A stretch of DNA of 64,000 bases from Haemonchus contortus (taxonomy: Eukaryota > Nematoda > Chromadorea > Rhabditida > Trichostrongylidae). The notes under the pieces are model-generated. The model did not search any database. It saw only the letters and a program-made list of their open reading frames with translations, and was not told the origin of the DNA. Where the stretch lies: assembly GCA_000469685.2 (NCBI GenBank), contig LS997562.1:1592326-1656325 (forward strand), given 5' to 3'. A program made the position numbers and the translations under genes. Positions 49,001-57,776 of this stretch are shown piece after piece. How positions within the stretch are numbered: position 1 is the first letter of the stretch; the number at the start of each line of letters is the position of its first letter.

Positions 49001-50355
49001 CATCGCACTGATCATTGATTTGCCCGAGCGGCCATCGAACCCGTCTCTATTCGTCCCTGTGACGAGCCAGCTTAGTCCAGAAGATCCTTCTCGCTAGAAG
49101 GACACTTCCGTGAAGAAGTTTGACTATGGCCGGTCCGCTGATGACCATCCTTGTAGGCGTTTGACGTTGCGAGGATCCACTCATAACCGCCCTGGTCTAA
49201 TGATCATTACGATGTAGCATAATCTGTCCGGCCAACCTGATCCTCGACTCTTTGAAGTAATCAATGGCTTCCCTCATGTTGTGTGTTGACAGAGCTCGAA
49301 ACTTAGGATTGGCTGCACTTGGATGGATACCGGGGAACTCCAGGTATCGTTCTTTTCACGGCATTTGAAAGGCCTAACCGCCTATTTACTCTGCTCGCGC
49401 GAAGTCCAAGTTTCGGAGGTTTAAGGCTAGTAAGGAAGGAATGCGAAGGAGTCCAAACGTCTTTTGGTTACTGATCGATATTGATCATGGTAACCGGTAA
49501 TTATGAAGAGCGTTTAGAGCAGGTTGCAGTAAAGAAATATCGTAACAGGAATCGAACTCTGACGAAGTGACTGGCAATAGATGAGAATTGTCGCTCTTAG
49601 AGTCGCGCGCGGTACTGAACGCGACGGAAACTGGTCCATTTATACTTTCGGAAAGTATGCTTTCAAATCAACTATGGACATAGAAAATTTCGTAAATACA
49701 GATTAATTTAGGAGCTTTATAGCCGCATTGATCTGCGGTCTATTTTACGGATCAATGTGGATCCCTGTGAACTATATCAAGGTACGTTCCCAGCTGCGAT
49801 CAGTAACCGCGCCCTTTCCCCTACAGTACCTTTTCTCTTTTCAGAACCATCAAGAACAGTTTGCATACGCCACTCCAGATAGCCCACCGTATTTGTTTTC
49901 GTTCTATTGTGGTGTTATGTGTGCTTCCGTCTTTATCTTCATCTTGTACTCATTGTACAGGTGAATTTTCATTAGAGAAGTGAGGTCCAAATCCTACCGT
50001 AAAGGTCTTAAATTCAGGCGGAGTAAACCTTGGATAAATGCCGAGGCAGCACTTCCGTCTATACTTGCCGGAGCGATATTCGCTGTCGCCATGACGTCAT
50101 TCGTTATCGCTATCGACGTATTGAATGCTTCCATAGCGTATCCAATTTGTGCAATGGCACCAGGACTTGTGGTGTCAATGTGGAGTATACTGTACTTTCG
50201 AGAAATTACTGTACGTTCAACAGTAGTAAGGCTTCATAATCCAAAGAAACCTACAGTTTAGCCTGCATTTTCAGGGTCGGCGGAATCTCATCCTTCTCGC
50301 CATCGCCTATGGTTTTACTCTACTTGGAGTAGCTTTAATGACGATATCAAAATGA
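46015..50355 (+). CDS. TMEM144: TMEM144-like multi-pass membrane protein, ten exons
   Basis: Exons are 46015-46102, 47149-47271, 47330-47429, 47489-47569, 48267-48348, 48650-48720, 49712-49781, 49845-49960, 50018-50210 and 50275-50355. All introns are GT-AG, all phases agree, and the total is 1005 nt or 334 residues (human TMEM144 is 345). Matches along the length include SFLFGTVFVPIKR, QLFLCFGAFF, GGILWAIGANAFAIPIM, LTGWATSRYGLFGL, CGLFYGSMWIPVNYIK, SFYCGVMCAS, SIAYPICAMAPGLVVSMWSILYFREI and a closing TLLGVALMTISK. About ten membrane segments are expected. The family is distantly related to sugar and drug/metabolite transporters and its substrate is not established. Five introns are 57-64 nt long or only slightly outside that range; the rest are 0.3-1.0 kb. 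Confidence 0.93.
49540..49615 (-). repeat. tRNA-like relic inside a TMEM144 intron
   Basis: On the minus strand AGAGTTCGATTCCTG looks like a T arm and B box and GCGCGCGACTCTAAGAGCGACAATTCTC resembles an anticodon region, but no acceptor stem closes. It is probably a SINE head or tRNA pseudogene. Confidence 0.25.
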
Positions 50356-50401
50356 TATGTACCGTATCATACCGTAATCTTTTCAATCGAATCACGAATC
50401 G

Positions 50402-50407
50402 AATAAA
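50402..50407 (+). terminator. Poly(A) signal of the TMEM144-like gene
   Basis: AATAAA 46 bp after the stop codon, on the coding strand. Confidence 0.65.
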
Positions 50408-51428
50408 TCGTCTTCACGATCATTAAGCCACAGCTGGACCATAAAGAGATTTGTGAAAGTCTACTGGATCTTTTATCCGGCGCTTGGGAGCTGATTTTAC
50501 TGATTTTCAGTTGAAGCGGCTAAGTAAAGGAGGACAAGCAGGGTGTCTCAACCTCTCTTCCTTCATTATTCCCTACGATTCTATTTCCTTCATTCCTTAG
50601 GTCAGCTTATATCGAAGGGTTCTGTAACCTACAGGGTCTGATTGTCAGATTACGTCAGCCACATGACTGTCATCGCCCTTCCTCGCTCCCTCCCTCGCTC
50701 CCCCTCGCCGGGAGAAATCCCCTTACCCATATGGAAAAGGAATGGAAACGGAGATGTATGGAAGTTAAAGAATGAAGAGTTCCGCTTTTCTTTTATGACT
50801 AGGGAGCAAGTTATGAAAAATTCAGGAGAAGTGTGAGTCCCATTAATATTTCAGGGCAGACCAGGCCTACGAGAAATCTTTACCGAGTATGGTGTTTGGT
50901 TTCTCAAGGGGTTTCACTAAACCGATTGTAAGCATAAATTAGTAAAAGACCTCCCTTCCTATATCTTCGGAGACTTTCAGATAGGAAAGAAAGGTCGTAC
51001 TTTGAAGACAGAATTTATTCGGAGAAGAGGAACTTGTGGGAAACTTATTCAACCAAACATGAACGGATCCTCGAATCCTATCCGTCTCGCTTAAAAAATT
51101 ATCTTGCTACTCCATTAAGTTGACTATTCTTATCAAAGTTTTGAATTTGCCGATCAATATATAAATATGTATCACTCCATCTATAATATTATGAAATACC
51201 ATCGATTATCCCTGAATAATAGGGGGTTCCACGATTTCTGAACAATGACGAGAAGGTTCGCTTGGCTGAATCGTAATTGCCCATAAATTCGAATTGAATC
51301 CATCTGACTACGGATGATAAATCGTCTCAGAAATTCTGAAAGAGTCCCAATCGACTACAAGTGAAAATCCCGAAATTACTTGGCAATCTTCACTGTCCAC
51401 AAGTTCCCCTCGAACTGATGAAGGAGGA
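50408..51428. other. Intergenic, no gene recognised
   Basis: One kilobase between the TMEM144 poly(A) signal and the foldback element. It has short CCCTCGCT-type repeats near 50680-50710 and nothing else. Confidence 0.6.
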
Positions 51429-51463
51429 TACAATACTGCTACTAATTCTTGGTCAACCGACGC

Positions 51464-51489
51464 TTTGCGACGGATTAATCCGTCGCAAA
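51464..51489. repeat. 26-bp perfect palindrome in left arm
   Basis: TTTGCGACGGATT and its exact reverse complement follow without a spacer. An identical palindrome is at 55381-55406 in the right arm. Confidence 0.85.
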
Positions 51490-51576
51490 CCGTCGCATCG
51501 CCATAACTTTTGTTAAAATGATCCGATCGAGTTGAAAGTATGATCAACTGAAAGCTCTGCTCGTGAAGAATCTATT

Positions 51577-51590
51577 CATGTAATTAATTT
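51577..51590. repeat. Left copy of the 14-bp Penelope target duplication
   Basis: CATGTAATTAATTT, repeated exactly at 53349-53362. Removing one copy plus the insert restores an arm of the same length as the right arm. Confidence 0.85.
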
Positions 51591-51959
51591 GGGAGGTCTT
51601 TTTGAAGCCACAACCAAGATGATACAATGACTTTATTCGGCTAACGTTTCGGCCAATCGCCTTCGTCAGAGCCTGGAAGCCAAAAAATATTTGAGATTCA
51701 TCCTGGCCAAACGACGTTCAGACCTCAGCTTAGTTCAGGTGTGGCCTATAGATACCTAGGAAAGTATTGTAAATCACAATAGGTAACCCACCTTAGATGT
51801 CACAAGAAGACCGTTGACCCTCCTTTTTTGAATTGCGTATTTATACTAATCACAGTGGGTGGGCCCGAGTGTCCTGACCCCTACCTCGGACGCCGGTGGC
51901 AGTTGAAAGCCACACAGGTCGAGGAACGGGGCAAGCTCGTTAGTTACAGCCAGACATTC

Positions 51960-53039
51960 AAAATTGAAAAACCCGTTTTGGATCGCCGACCTGTCCTCTA
52001 CTGTCGCTACGTAGACGACTGCTTCGTCGCCTGCTCAACCCAGAAAGAAATGGACAAGTGCTTCGAATTGCTGAACAGCCAGGCTGACAATATACGGTTT
52101 ACACGGGAGAAGCCAAATGACAAGTGGCTGCCGTTTCTCAACATGCAGGTTCAGCTTGAGCGAGGGTTCCTGCGGACAAAATGGTACAGGAAGCCCACCA
52201 GCAAGAATATTTTAGTCCATTTCAGGTCGGCGCATCCACGCAAAATCAAGCGGGCTATCACGGCGAATATGATAAGAACTGCGAAAATGGTCTCATCGGG
52301 GGGTCAAGAACAAGTAGAATCCGTGGAACTTGCTAAAAAGGTGGCTCTCTCCAATGGGTACCCCCTGAGAGACTGGCTCTATGGCAAACCACCCCAAAGA
52401 AAACCACACGAGCCAAGATGTGAGAATTCGGAGAAGGTGCCCTTTTGCCTTCCTTTCGTCTCGGACTCCGTCAGTCTAGACGTGAGAATGGCCTTGCGGA
52501 AGTGTGGGCTCGATGACACGGTCCGGGTGGTTGAAGTTCCCCCCAGAAATCTGAAGCAGAGGCTGGTACAAAACCGTCTCTATGATCGTTTCTGCACGAC
52601 CCCCCACTGTATCATCTGTTCCAACGGGCGAGGGGGTGACTGCATGACGTCAGGTGTGATCTACGTGATCACATGTAACCTCTGTGGAGATGAGTACATT
52701 GGCGAGACCGGAAGACCTCTAATATGCAGGGTCAAGGAACACCTGGATGGCTTGAAGAAATCGAGGCCTAAAACGCCCCTGGGGGACCATAGGAGGCACC
52801 ACCACGAGGATGTAGAGTTTGGGGTATCTATCAGGGTCTTGATGCGGGAACCCACGACCTCAGCGCGAAAGATTCTCGAAGCTTTTTGGATCAACGCTAA
52901 AAATCCAAAAATGAATCGGAAAGATGAATGTCTGGCTGTAACTAACGAGCTTGCCCCGTTCCTCGACCTGTGTGGCTTTCAACTGCCACCGGCGTCCGAG
53001 GTAGGGGTCAGGACACTCGGGCCCACCCACTGTGATTAG
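51960..53039 (+). CDS. Penelope-like RT (C-terminal part) with GIY-YIG endonuclease
   Basis: The open frame nominally starts at 51828, but its first 44 residues are the antisense of the element's own C-terminus; true coding sense begins at about 51960, giving 359 residues. The RT catalytic motif YVDDCF (about 52009-52026) and the following WLPFLNMQV and TKWYRKPT segments (RT palm and thumb) are present, while all motifs upstream are lost. The linker has the family's Cys-rich knuckle (CTTPHCIIC, CNLC). The GIY-YIG nuclease follows: GVIYVITCNLCGDEYIGETG, R for cleavage in RVKEHL, and E in ILEAFW. The frame is intact to TAG, so loss of the 5' part, not decay, is what disabled it. Confidence 0.9.
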   Translation, partial: KIEKPVLDRRPVLYCRYVDDCFVACSTQKEMDKCFELLNSQADNIRFTREKPNDKWLPFLNMQVQLERGFLRTKWYRKPTSKNILVHFRSAHPRKIKRAITANMIRTAKMVSSGGQEQVESVELAKKVALSNGYPLRDWLYGKPPQRKPHEPRCENSEKVPFCLPFVSDSVSLDVRMALRKCGLDDTVRVVEVPPRNLKQRLVQNRLYDRFCTTPHCIICSNGRGGDCMTSGVIYVITCNLCGDEYIGETGRPLICRVKEHLDGLKKSRPKTPLGDHRRHHHEDVEFGVSIRVLMREPTTSARKILEAFWINAKNPKMNRKDECLAVTNELAPFLDLCGFQLPPASEVGVRTLGPTHCD

Positions 53040-53211
53040 TATAAATACGCAATTCAAAAAAGGAGGGTCAACGGTCTTCTTGTGACATCTAAGGTGGGTT
53101 ACCTATTGTGATTTACAATACTTTCCTAGGTATCTATAGGCCACACCTGAACTAAGCTGAGGTCTGAACGTCGTTTGGCCAGGATGAATCTCAAATATTT
53201 TTTGGCTTCCA

Positions 53212-53257
53212 GGCTCTGACGAAGGCGATTGGCCGAAACGTTAGCCGAATAAAGTCA
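53212..53257 (+). ncRNA. Hammerhead-ribozyme-like motif in the Penelope 3' region
   Basis: GGCT (53212-53215), CTGACGA (53216-53222), helix II GGC-GATTG-GCC (53224-53234), GAAA (53235-53238), CGTT, then AGCC (53243-53246). GGCT and AGCC pair as helix I, and ACGT would form the minimal helix III that Penelope-type hammerheads are known for. One extra A at 53223 separates the core from helix II, which may weaken activity. The motif is followed by AATAAAG. An inverted copy lies at 51639-51673 in the left arm. Confidence 0.5.
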
Positions 53258-53348
53258 TTGTATCATCTTGGTTGTGGCTTCAAAAAGACCTCCCAAGTTA
53301 CATCTATACTATGCCAAGATTAAACGATAGTCGAACATGGTTGCTGTC

Positions 53349-53362
53349 CATGTAATTAATTT
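53349..53362. repeat. Right copy of the 14-bp Penelope target duplication
   Basis: Exact repeat of 51577-51590. Confidence 0.85.
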
Positions 53363-53949
53363 TTGTTTTTCTCAAGTTTTTTGCCCTCATTTCCACGAAA
53401 AACGAAAAGTGAGTCTCACAGTACCTGGGGTGTTACTTGCGGATACGTCACCATCGTAAACCTCCCAGTCCCAATGAAAACTTCGTTCTTAGCTTCTGAA
53501 ATTTATAAATAGCACTATATTCGAGGAGATCATGAAGTTCCGATCATTTTGATATCCCTCCTGACATAATTTGTCACATTCAGCTGAATTAATGGTTCAA
53601 TTAACCAGATTTCAAGGCATTTGAACTACTTCTGTACAGCCATCTGTTTGAATGGAATACCATTGAATAGCCCTGCTCATGGAGAATGCAGATGTACAAT
53701 AATTTTTCAATTTTCTTCAATCTTGCAGCCTCATTTTTACTTACACTCATTGATTTCATTCCATTGTACTTGTAATAAAAATACTTCTTGTTCACTATTT
53801 TGATCAGTACATGAGCTCATAAGGAAGGCTGGTGAGTAAAACATGTTATAACATAAGTTGACACGTAGGTAATCGATCAATTACGCAGCTGCCTACTGTT
53901 GCGGCGGCGATTAGTCACAGCCGCTATCAAATGATTGGCCGAAATGTTC

Positions 53950-54075
53950 ACGCGTTCACCCGGCTCAATGGCGCAGAGGGAGTGCTTGCGTCTAATGGTT
54001 GCACTCGACCTGACAGCTGGAGGGTTCGGATCCGTTGTCGTGCACAGCGCTTGCAAACGGTGAGATGACATCGTT
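53950..54075 (+). repeat. tRNA-like segment in the foldback element's centre
   Basis: ATGGCGCAGAGGGAGTGC (A-box-like) and GAGGGTTCGGATCCG (B-box-like) about 50 nt apart in a CpG-rich stretch. It is probably a SINE of another family captured in the loop. No cloverleaf closes. Confidence 0.35.
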
Positions 54076-55380
54076 GGCGAGCAATGTCCGCTCCTCTGTG
54101 CTGATTGGGCCGGTTCTTAAAGTTAATGCCCCCCAGTTCCCAAAACATAGGGAGCTGGGGGGCAAATGAAGTAAGCGGTTTTTAACAAGCAAAAAGTGAC
54201 ATTTCAAGTTTCTACGCTGCCTAAGTAGGGTTAATTCCTAATGCTAAACTGTATTTCCCAGCGTTGTCGCTTCTTTCTGCCAGTTGCATAACTATGTGTC
54301 ATCAAGCGTGCTCTCGAATGGACACGGCACCTGCGAAGACGGTGGGCTAATAGAGATCGACAGCGAGGGGTCAATTGACTCAACGTTCGGTTAGAAGGCG
54401 ACTAAGTCAACATTATTCTGTATAATAACAAAAAAACAAGGGCTTTCTAACCGAGGTTATTTTCAGGCCATATCACTGCCTATCAATTATGCAATCATGA
54501 AGTGAACTTTCATAAAAAATCAATTGAAATTATTGAAATTTGAAATGTAACTTCGTGTCCATCACATACCTGCGATTAGTCTAGCAGTATTTCTTGTGTG
54601 CCACGACGGAAGCCTTCAAATGACTGCAAAACTACCTCGTTTTCTTTGAGACGAGCCTCGAGAAAGAGCTAAACTCTATAATGCTTGAAAAATCGGTAAA
54701 TTAAAGTTGTTTTCAGCTGAAACTGTTTGAATTTTGCCATGAGGGATATCAAAATGAACATGATTTCATGATCTTCTCGAATATAGGGCCATATGTGGCT
54801 TTTAAAAGTGAGAACGGATCCATCAATCGAAGTGGAGAGTTTACGGTGATGGTTATCCGCAGGCAACACCTCGGGTATGGAAGAGCCATTCTATCATTTT
54901 CCTGAAAATGAGGCTGCAAGATTGAAGAAAATTGAAAAATTATTGTACATCTGCATTCTCCATGAGCAGGGCTATTCAATGGTATTCCATTCAAACGGAT
55001 GGCTGTACAGAAGTAGTTCAAATGCCTTGAAATCTGGTTAATTGAACCATTAATTCAGCTGAATGTGACAAATTATGTCAAGAGGGATATCAAAATGATC
55101 GGAACTTCATGATCTCCTCGAATATAGTGCTATTTATAAATTTCAGAAGCTAAGAACGAAGATTCCAATGGGACTGGGAGGTTTACGATGGTGACGTATC
55201 CGCAAGTAACACCCCAGGTACTGTGAGACTCACTTTTTGTTTTTCGTGGAAATGAAGGCAAAAAACTTGAGAAAAACAAAAATTAATTACATGAATAGAT
55301 TCTTCACGAGTAGAGCTTTCAGTTGATCATACTTTCAACTCGATCGGATCATTTTAACAAAAGTTATGGCGATGCGACGG

Positions 55381-55406
55381 TTTGCGACGGATTAATCCGT
55401 CGCAAA
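55381..55406. repeat. 26-bp perfect palindrome in right arm
   Basis: Same sequence as 51464-51489. Being its own reverse complement, it stays identical in both arms and could act as a subterminal transposase site or hairpin. Confidence 0.85.
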
Positions 55407-55452
55407 GCGTCGGTTGACCAAAAATTAGTAGCAGTATTGTACAGTCTTTGGA

Positions 55453-55695
55453 CAATCAGCACCGCTTCTGGGATGCGCCCTGCATTTGATTTCCTCACAG
55501 CATCGGTTTAAATGCGTAGGTGGACTATACAATGACTTGCGGTGTCCCAATGCACAAGTCGTCCAGAAAGTCTGATAGCAATCAACCGATTTGAAGGGAT
55601 GGTGGGCTTCACTGGTCTGGGCGAGTATCGGGCTGGTATTCGAACCCTGGACCATGGGTTTTTGATTGTCTGCCACTTGACACTGTACCAGCTCC
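55453..55695 (-). repeat. tRNA-derived SINE, diverged, adjoining the foldback element
   Basis: AATCAGCACCGCTTCTGGGATGCGCC, ACTATACAATGACTTGCGGTG, ATGCACAAG, GTATTCGAACCCTGG, TGCCACTTGACACTGTACCA. It starts 12 bp beyond the foldback element's right TA. Confidence 0.7.
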
Positions 55696-57754
55696 ACTCA
55701 TTGAACTGCTGATACTACAGTTCAGTGGGCGGAGCTGAGGAGAGATCAGGAGAAGAGGAAGTTTTGACAATTCCTCGGCTAGCTTGCTTATCCCTTAACA
55801 TTCACTTCTTAATAAGAGTTTTTTGGATATAGGCCTCTCAGAAGAATTCAACCAAAAAGTAAAAAAATCAAAGCAGAAGAGTGGGTGTGGACTGGGACTG
55901 TGAGGATGAAAGACAAGGAACTGCAATGGGAACTCACTTGCCTATGAGGAATGTGAAGTATAACAGGAAACTGACAGGAACAGGAAATTAAAAATCAAAA
56001 AATTATCGAACATAAGTTTTATTTGAAAATATCATTCTTCTACCAAAATTCATCAGAAAATAGCGTTCCAATTTTTTAGAATTATTCCGATCGCTGGTGT
56101 ACAAAGGACGGTATTAATTCCGTTTATTGATACTAAAAGCTCTTAATGGAAGGACATGTCCGACTTTGGGCGGATCAATGGGGTTATACTTCTCAAAAAT
56201 AAAAATTAGACGATTTTTAATTGCAGAGCTTAAATATTATAATAAACGATTCAGTGATTTTTCCCATCCACTCTGGCAGTACCATGATGTTGCCAACTAG
56301 TACACATATGCTCAATGGGTCACATTCTTATTTGGGGCCGGCTAAAGTCTTACCAAGCCTTTCACCCATTCGAACTAAATCACATGGGGTTAACGTACTT
56401 TTTGACAGCAACAACTTTCATATGGGTAGTTTTTCGAAGCCATTCATCAACCGAGAGAAAAGTCGAAGACGCGTCGTTGGCAAAGACCTACTTTTCTCTG
56501 AAACAAGTTTCTAGGTAACAGTTTTTCTTGAATGATAGAAGCAATGATTTGGTCAACCAGTTGCCCTTCTGAAGCCCCAGCAACTCTGAATGAACGTCGA
56601 AGCAGTAGCGCATGCCAAGAATCTGCCAAGAATCGCATGAATAGCCTGAACATAGACAATGGAGAGAACGTTCTGGAAAACTCCAAGGCCGATCGAGCCA
56701 AAGAGATCACTGAATAGCGGCACCTCATGTCGCAACTCCTGTCGCGTCTGCCTGAGCGCACATGCGTCCATTACTCTCGAAGTCCTCAATTGTTGCGTGT
56801 CTTCAAGCTTATTCTGTTATGTATGAAGAGCAATAAACAACAACTGCATAGCGGCGGACGGACGGACTACTTGCGTGTGTGACGTCGGTTGTTGCCGGTT
56901 GCTGACAGCTGTCTGTCTCCAACAACACGACGTTAAGGCGTCGTCTTGGCTGCTGTCCTCGACTCGAACGGCTGGCTGCTCCGTCGGGTGATGCTCGTGA
57001 CGGCCGAAGGGTTTTTGTCGGCGGGCCTCGGGAGGGCCGTGAGTGTAGCCTGATTGAGGGTCGATGTCCTCAGGGAGGCTTGCGAGCGGACGCGTGGCGG
57101 CCGCTAAGATCTCTCGCCGCCGCCTCTTCAGCTCCAGCACCGGCAGCAGCAGCAGCAGCCACGGGAGGGCAGGCAGGCAGCAAGCCAACCGGCCGGCCAT
57201 CCAGCCAGCCACCAGCCAGCCAGCTGCTACTTCTACTGCTGCTCGTGCTACTCCTTTTGCTGCTCTCCGCCTCATCCACCACACAGCCCACTCCATCGAT
57301 CTCGTTCCCCTCAGCTTCGTGCTCAACAAACAATCGATACAGAGCTGGATCAGCTAGCTCTCAGCTAATCGTCGTGCTTGACCTTTGACGCAATCTCTTC
57401 ACTCGGTCCAACTGGCTTCTAATGAGTTGTTGAACTGTCGGCTTCGCTCGAGACTTTTTTGTCCATTTTTCTTTCTTTTTCCCACATTTTTCATACTGTA
57501 GTTTTGGCTTTCTGCCAGCAACTGCATATGGATTAACTTGGTTATTGAGCTTTATAATTGATGTCAAGGAGAATCTCTGCTATACCAAGTCCCGTAACCT
57601 TCTGATGCGCAACCATACCGTGATTTTTCTTCATTCGCCAGTTCTGAACCGTTTTCTTTTGGCTTGTTCGCATTTTATCGCTTCCCAAGTGGCCCGAGAA
57701 TCCTGTTGTCGTCGTTTCATTTGAATTTGAATTTTTGATTTTCGTTAAATTTCA
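55696..57754. other. Upstream region of the calcium channel beta gene
   Basis: The first kilobase is AT-rich and featureless. From about 56860 to 57330 the DNA is CpG- and AGC-rich with GCCGGCC and CAGC repeats, giving long chance frames on both strands (for example 170 codons on the minus strand). This is the likely promoter or 5' untranslated region of the gene that follows. Confidence 0.45.
56860..57330 (+). promoter_or_regulatory. CpG/CAGC-rich island upstream of the ccb-1-like start
   Basis: Base composition changes sharply, with repeated CCAGC and CAGCAG units, about 450-900 bp upstream of the accepted start codon. Promoter function is inferred from position and composition only. A plus-strand frame from ATG 57064 (97 codons, Ser/Ala-rich) could be an alternative first exon. 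Confidence 0.3.
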
Positions 57755-57776
57755 GTTCGCCCACGAGCGGCCTGCC
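57736..57776 (+). promoter_or_regulatory. Splice or spliced-leader acceptor before the ccb-1-like start
   Basis: TTCGTTAAATTTCAG ends at 57754, leaving 22 nt of leader before ATG 57777. It suits either trans-splicing or an upstream untranslated exon in the CpG-rich island. Confidence 0.45.

Larger units (their letters stand above)
51591..53348 (+). mobile_element. 5'-truncated Penelope-like retroelement with inverted 3'-end copy
   Basis: The insert is 1758 bp. Positions 51591-51960 are an inverted copy (370 bp, nearly exact) of 52925-53294, the end of the coding region plus the 3' untranslated part. A 54-bp tail (53295-53348) precedes the second target duplication. The sense coding part starts abruptly at about 51960 within the reverse transcriptase. 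Partial copies and inverted end segments are typical of Penelope-like elements, which prime at target ends and often produce rearranged copies. Because most of the RT is missing, this copy cannot move by itself. Confidence 0.88.
51431..55439. mobile_element. Long-arm foldback or mariner-type element, split by a Penelope insertion
   Basis: TA (51429-51430 and 55440-55441) flanks termini reading CAATACTGCTACTAATT inward. The left arm is 51431-51590 plus 53363-53737 (535 bp once the insertion is removed) and the right arm is 54905-55439 (535 bp). In the first 160 bp I count only about two mismatches. Each arm carries a subterminal 26-bp perfect palindrome centred on GGATTAATCC. A TA duplication points to the Tc1/mariner group, with arms far longer than usual. 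The 1167-bp centre has no transposase; it contains a tRNA-like segment and a diverged repeat of part of the arm. Confidence 0.8.

Noticed and set aside
49961..49975. A possible 15-nt intron in the TMEM144-like gene (GTGAATTTTCATTAG).
   Set aside because: A 57-nt intron ending at 50017 (AAATTCAG) keeps the same frame, has a better acceptor and matches the size of neighbouring introns.
51828..51959. The apparent N-terminus of the Penelope frame (MNCVFILITVGGPECPD).
   Set aside because: It is the exact antisense of the element's own C-terminal coding and 3' region; the same frame appears on the minus strand at 52860-53057.
56817..57329. A 170-codon minus-strand frame in the CpG-rich island.
   Set aside because: Low-complexity Ala/Leu/Arg composition, overlapping equally long frames in other phases, no motif, and a length expected by chance at this base composition.
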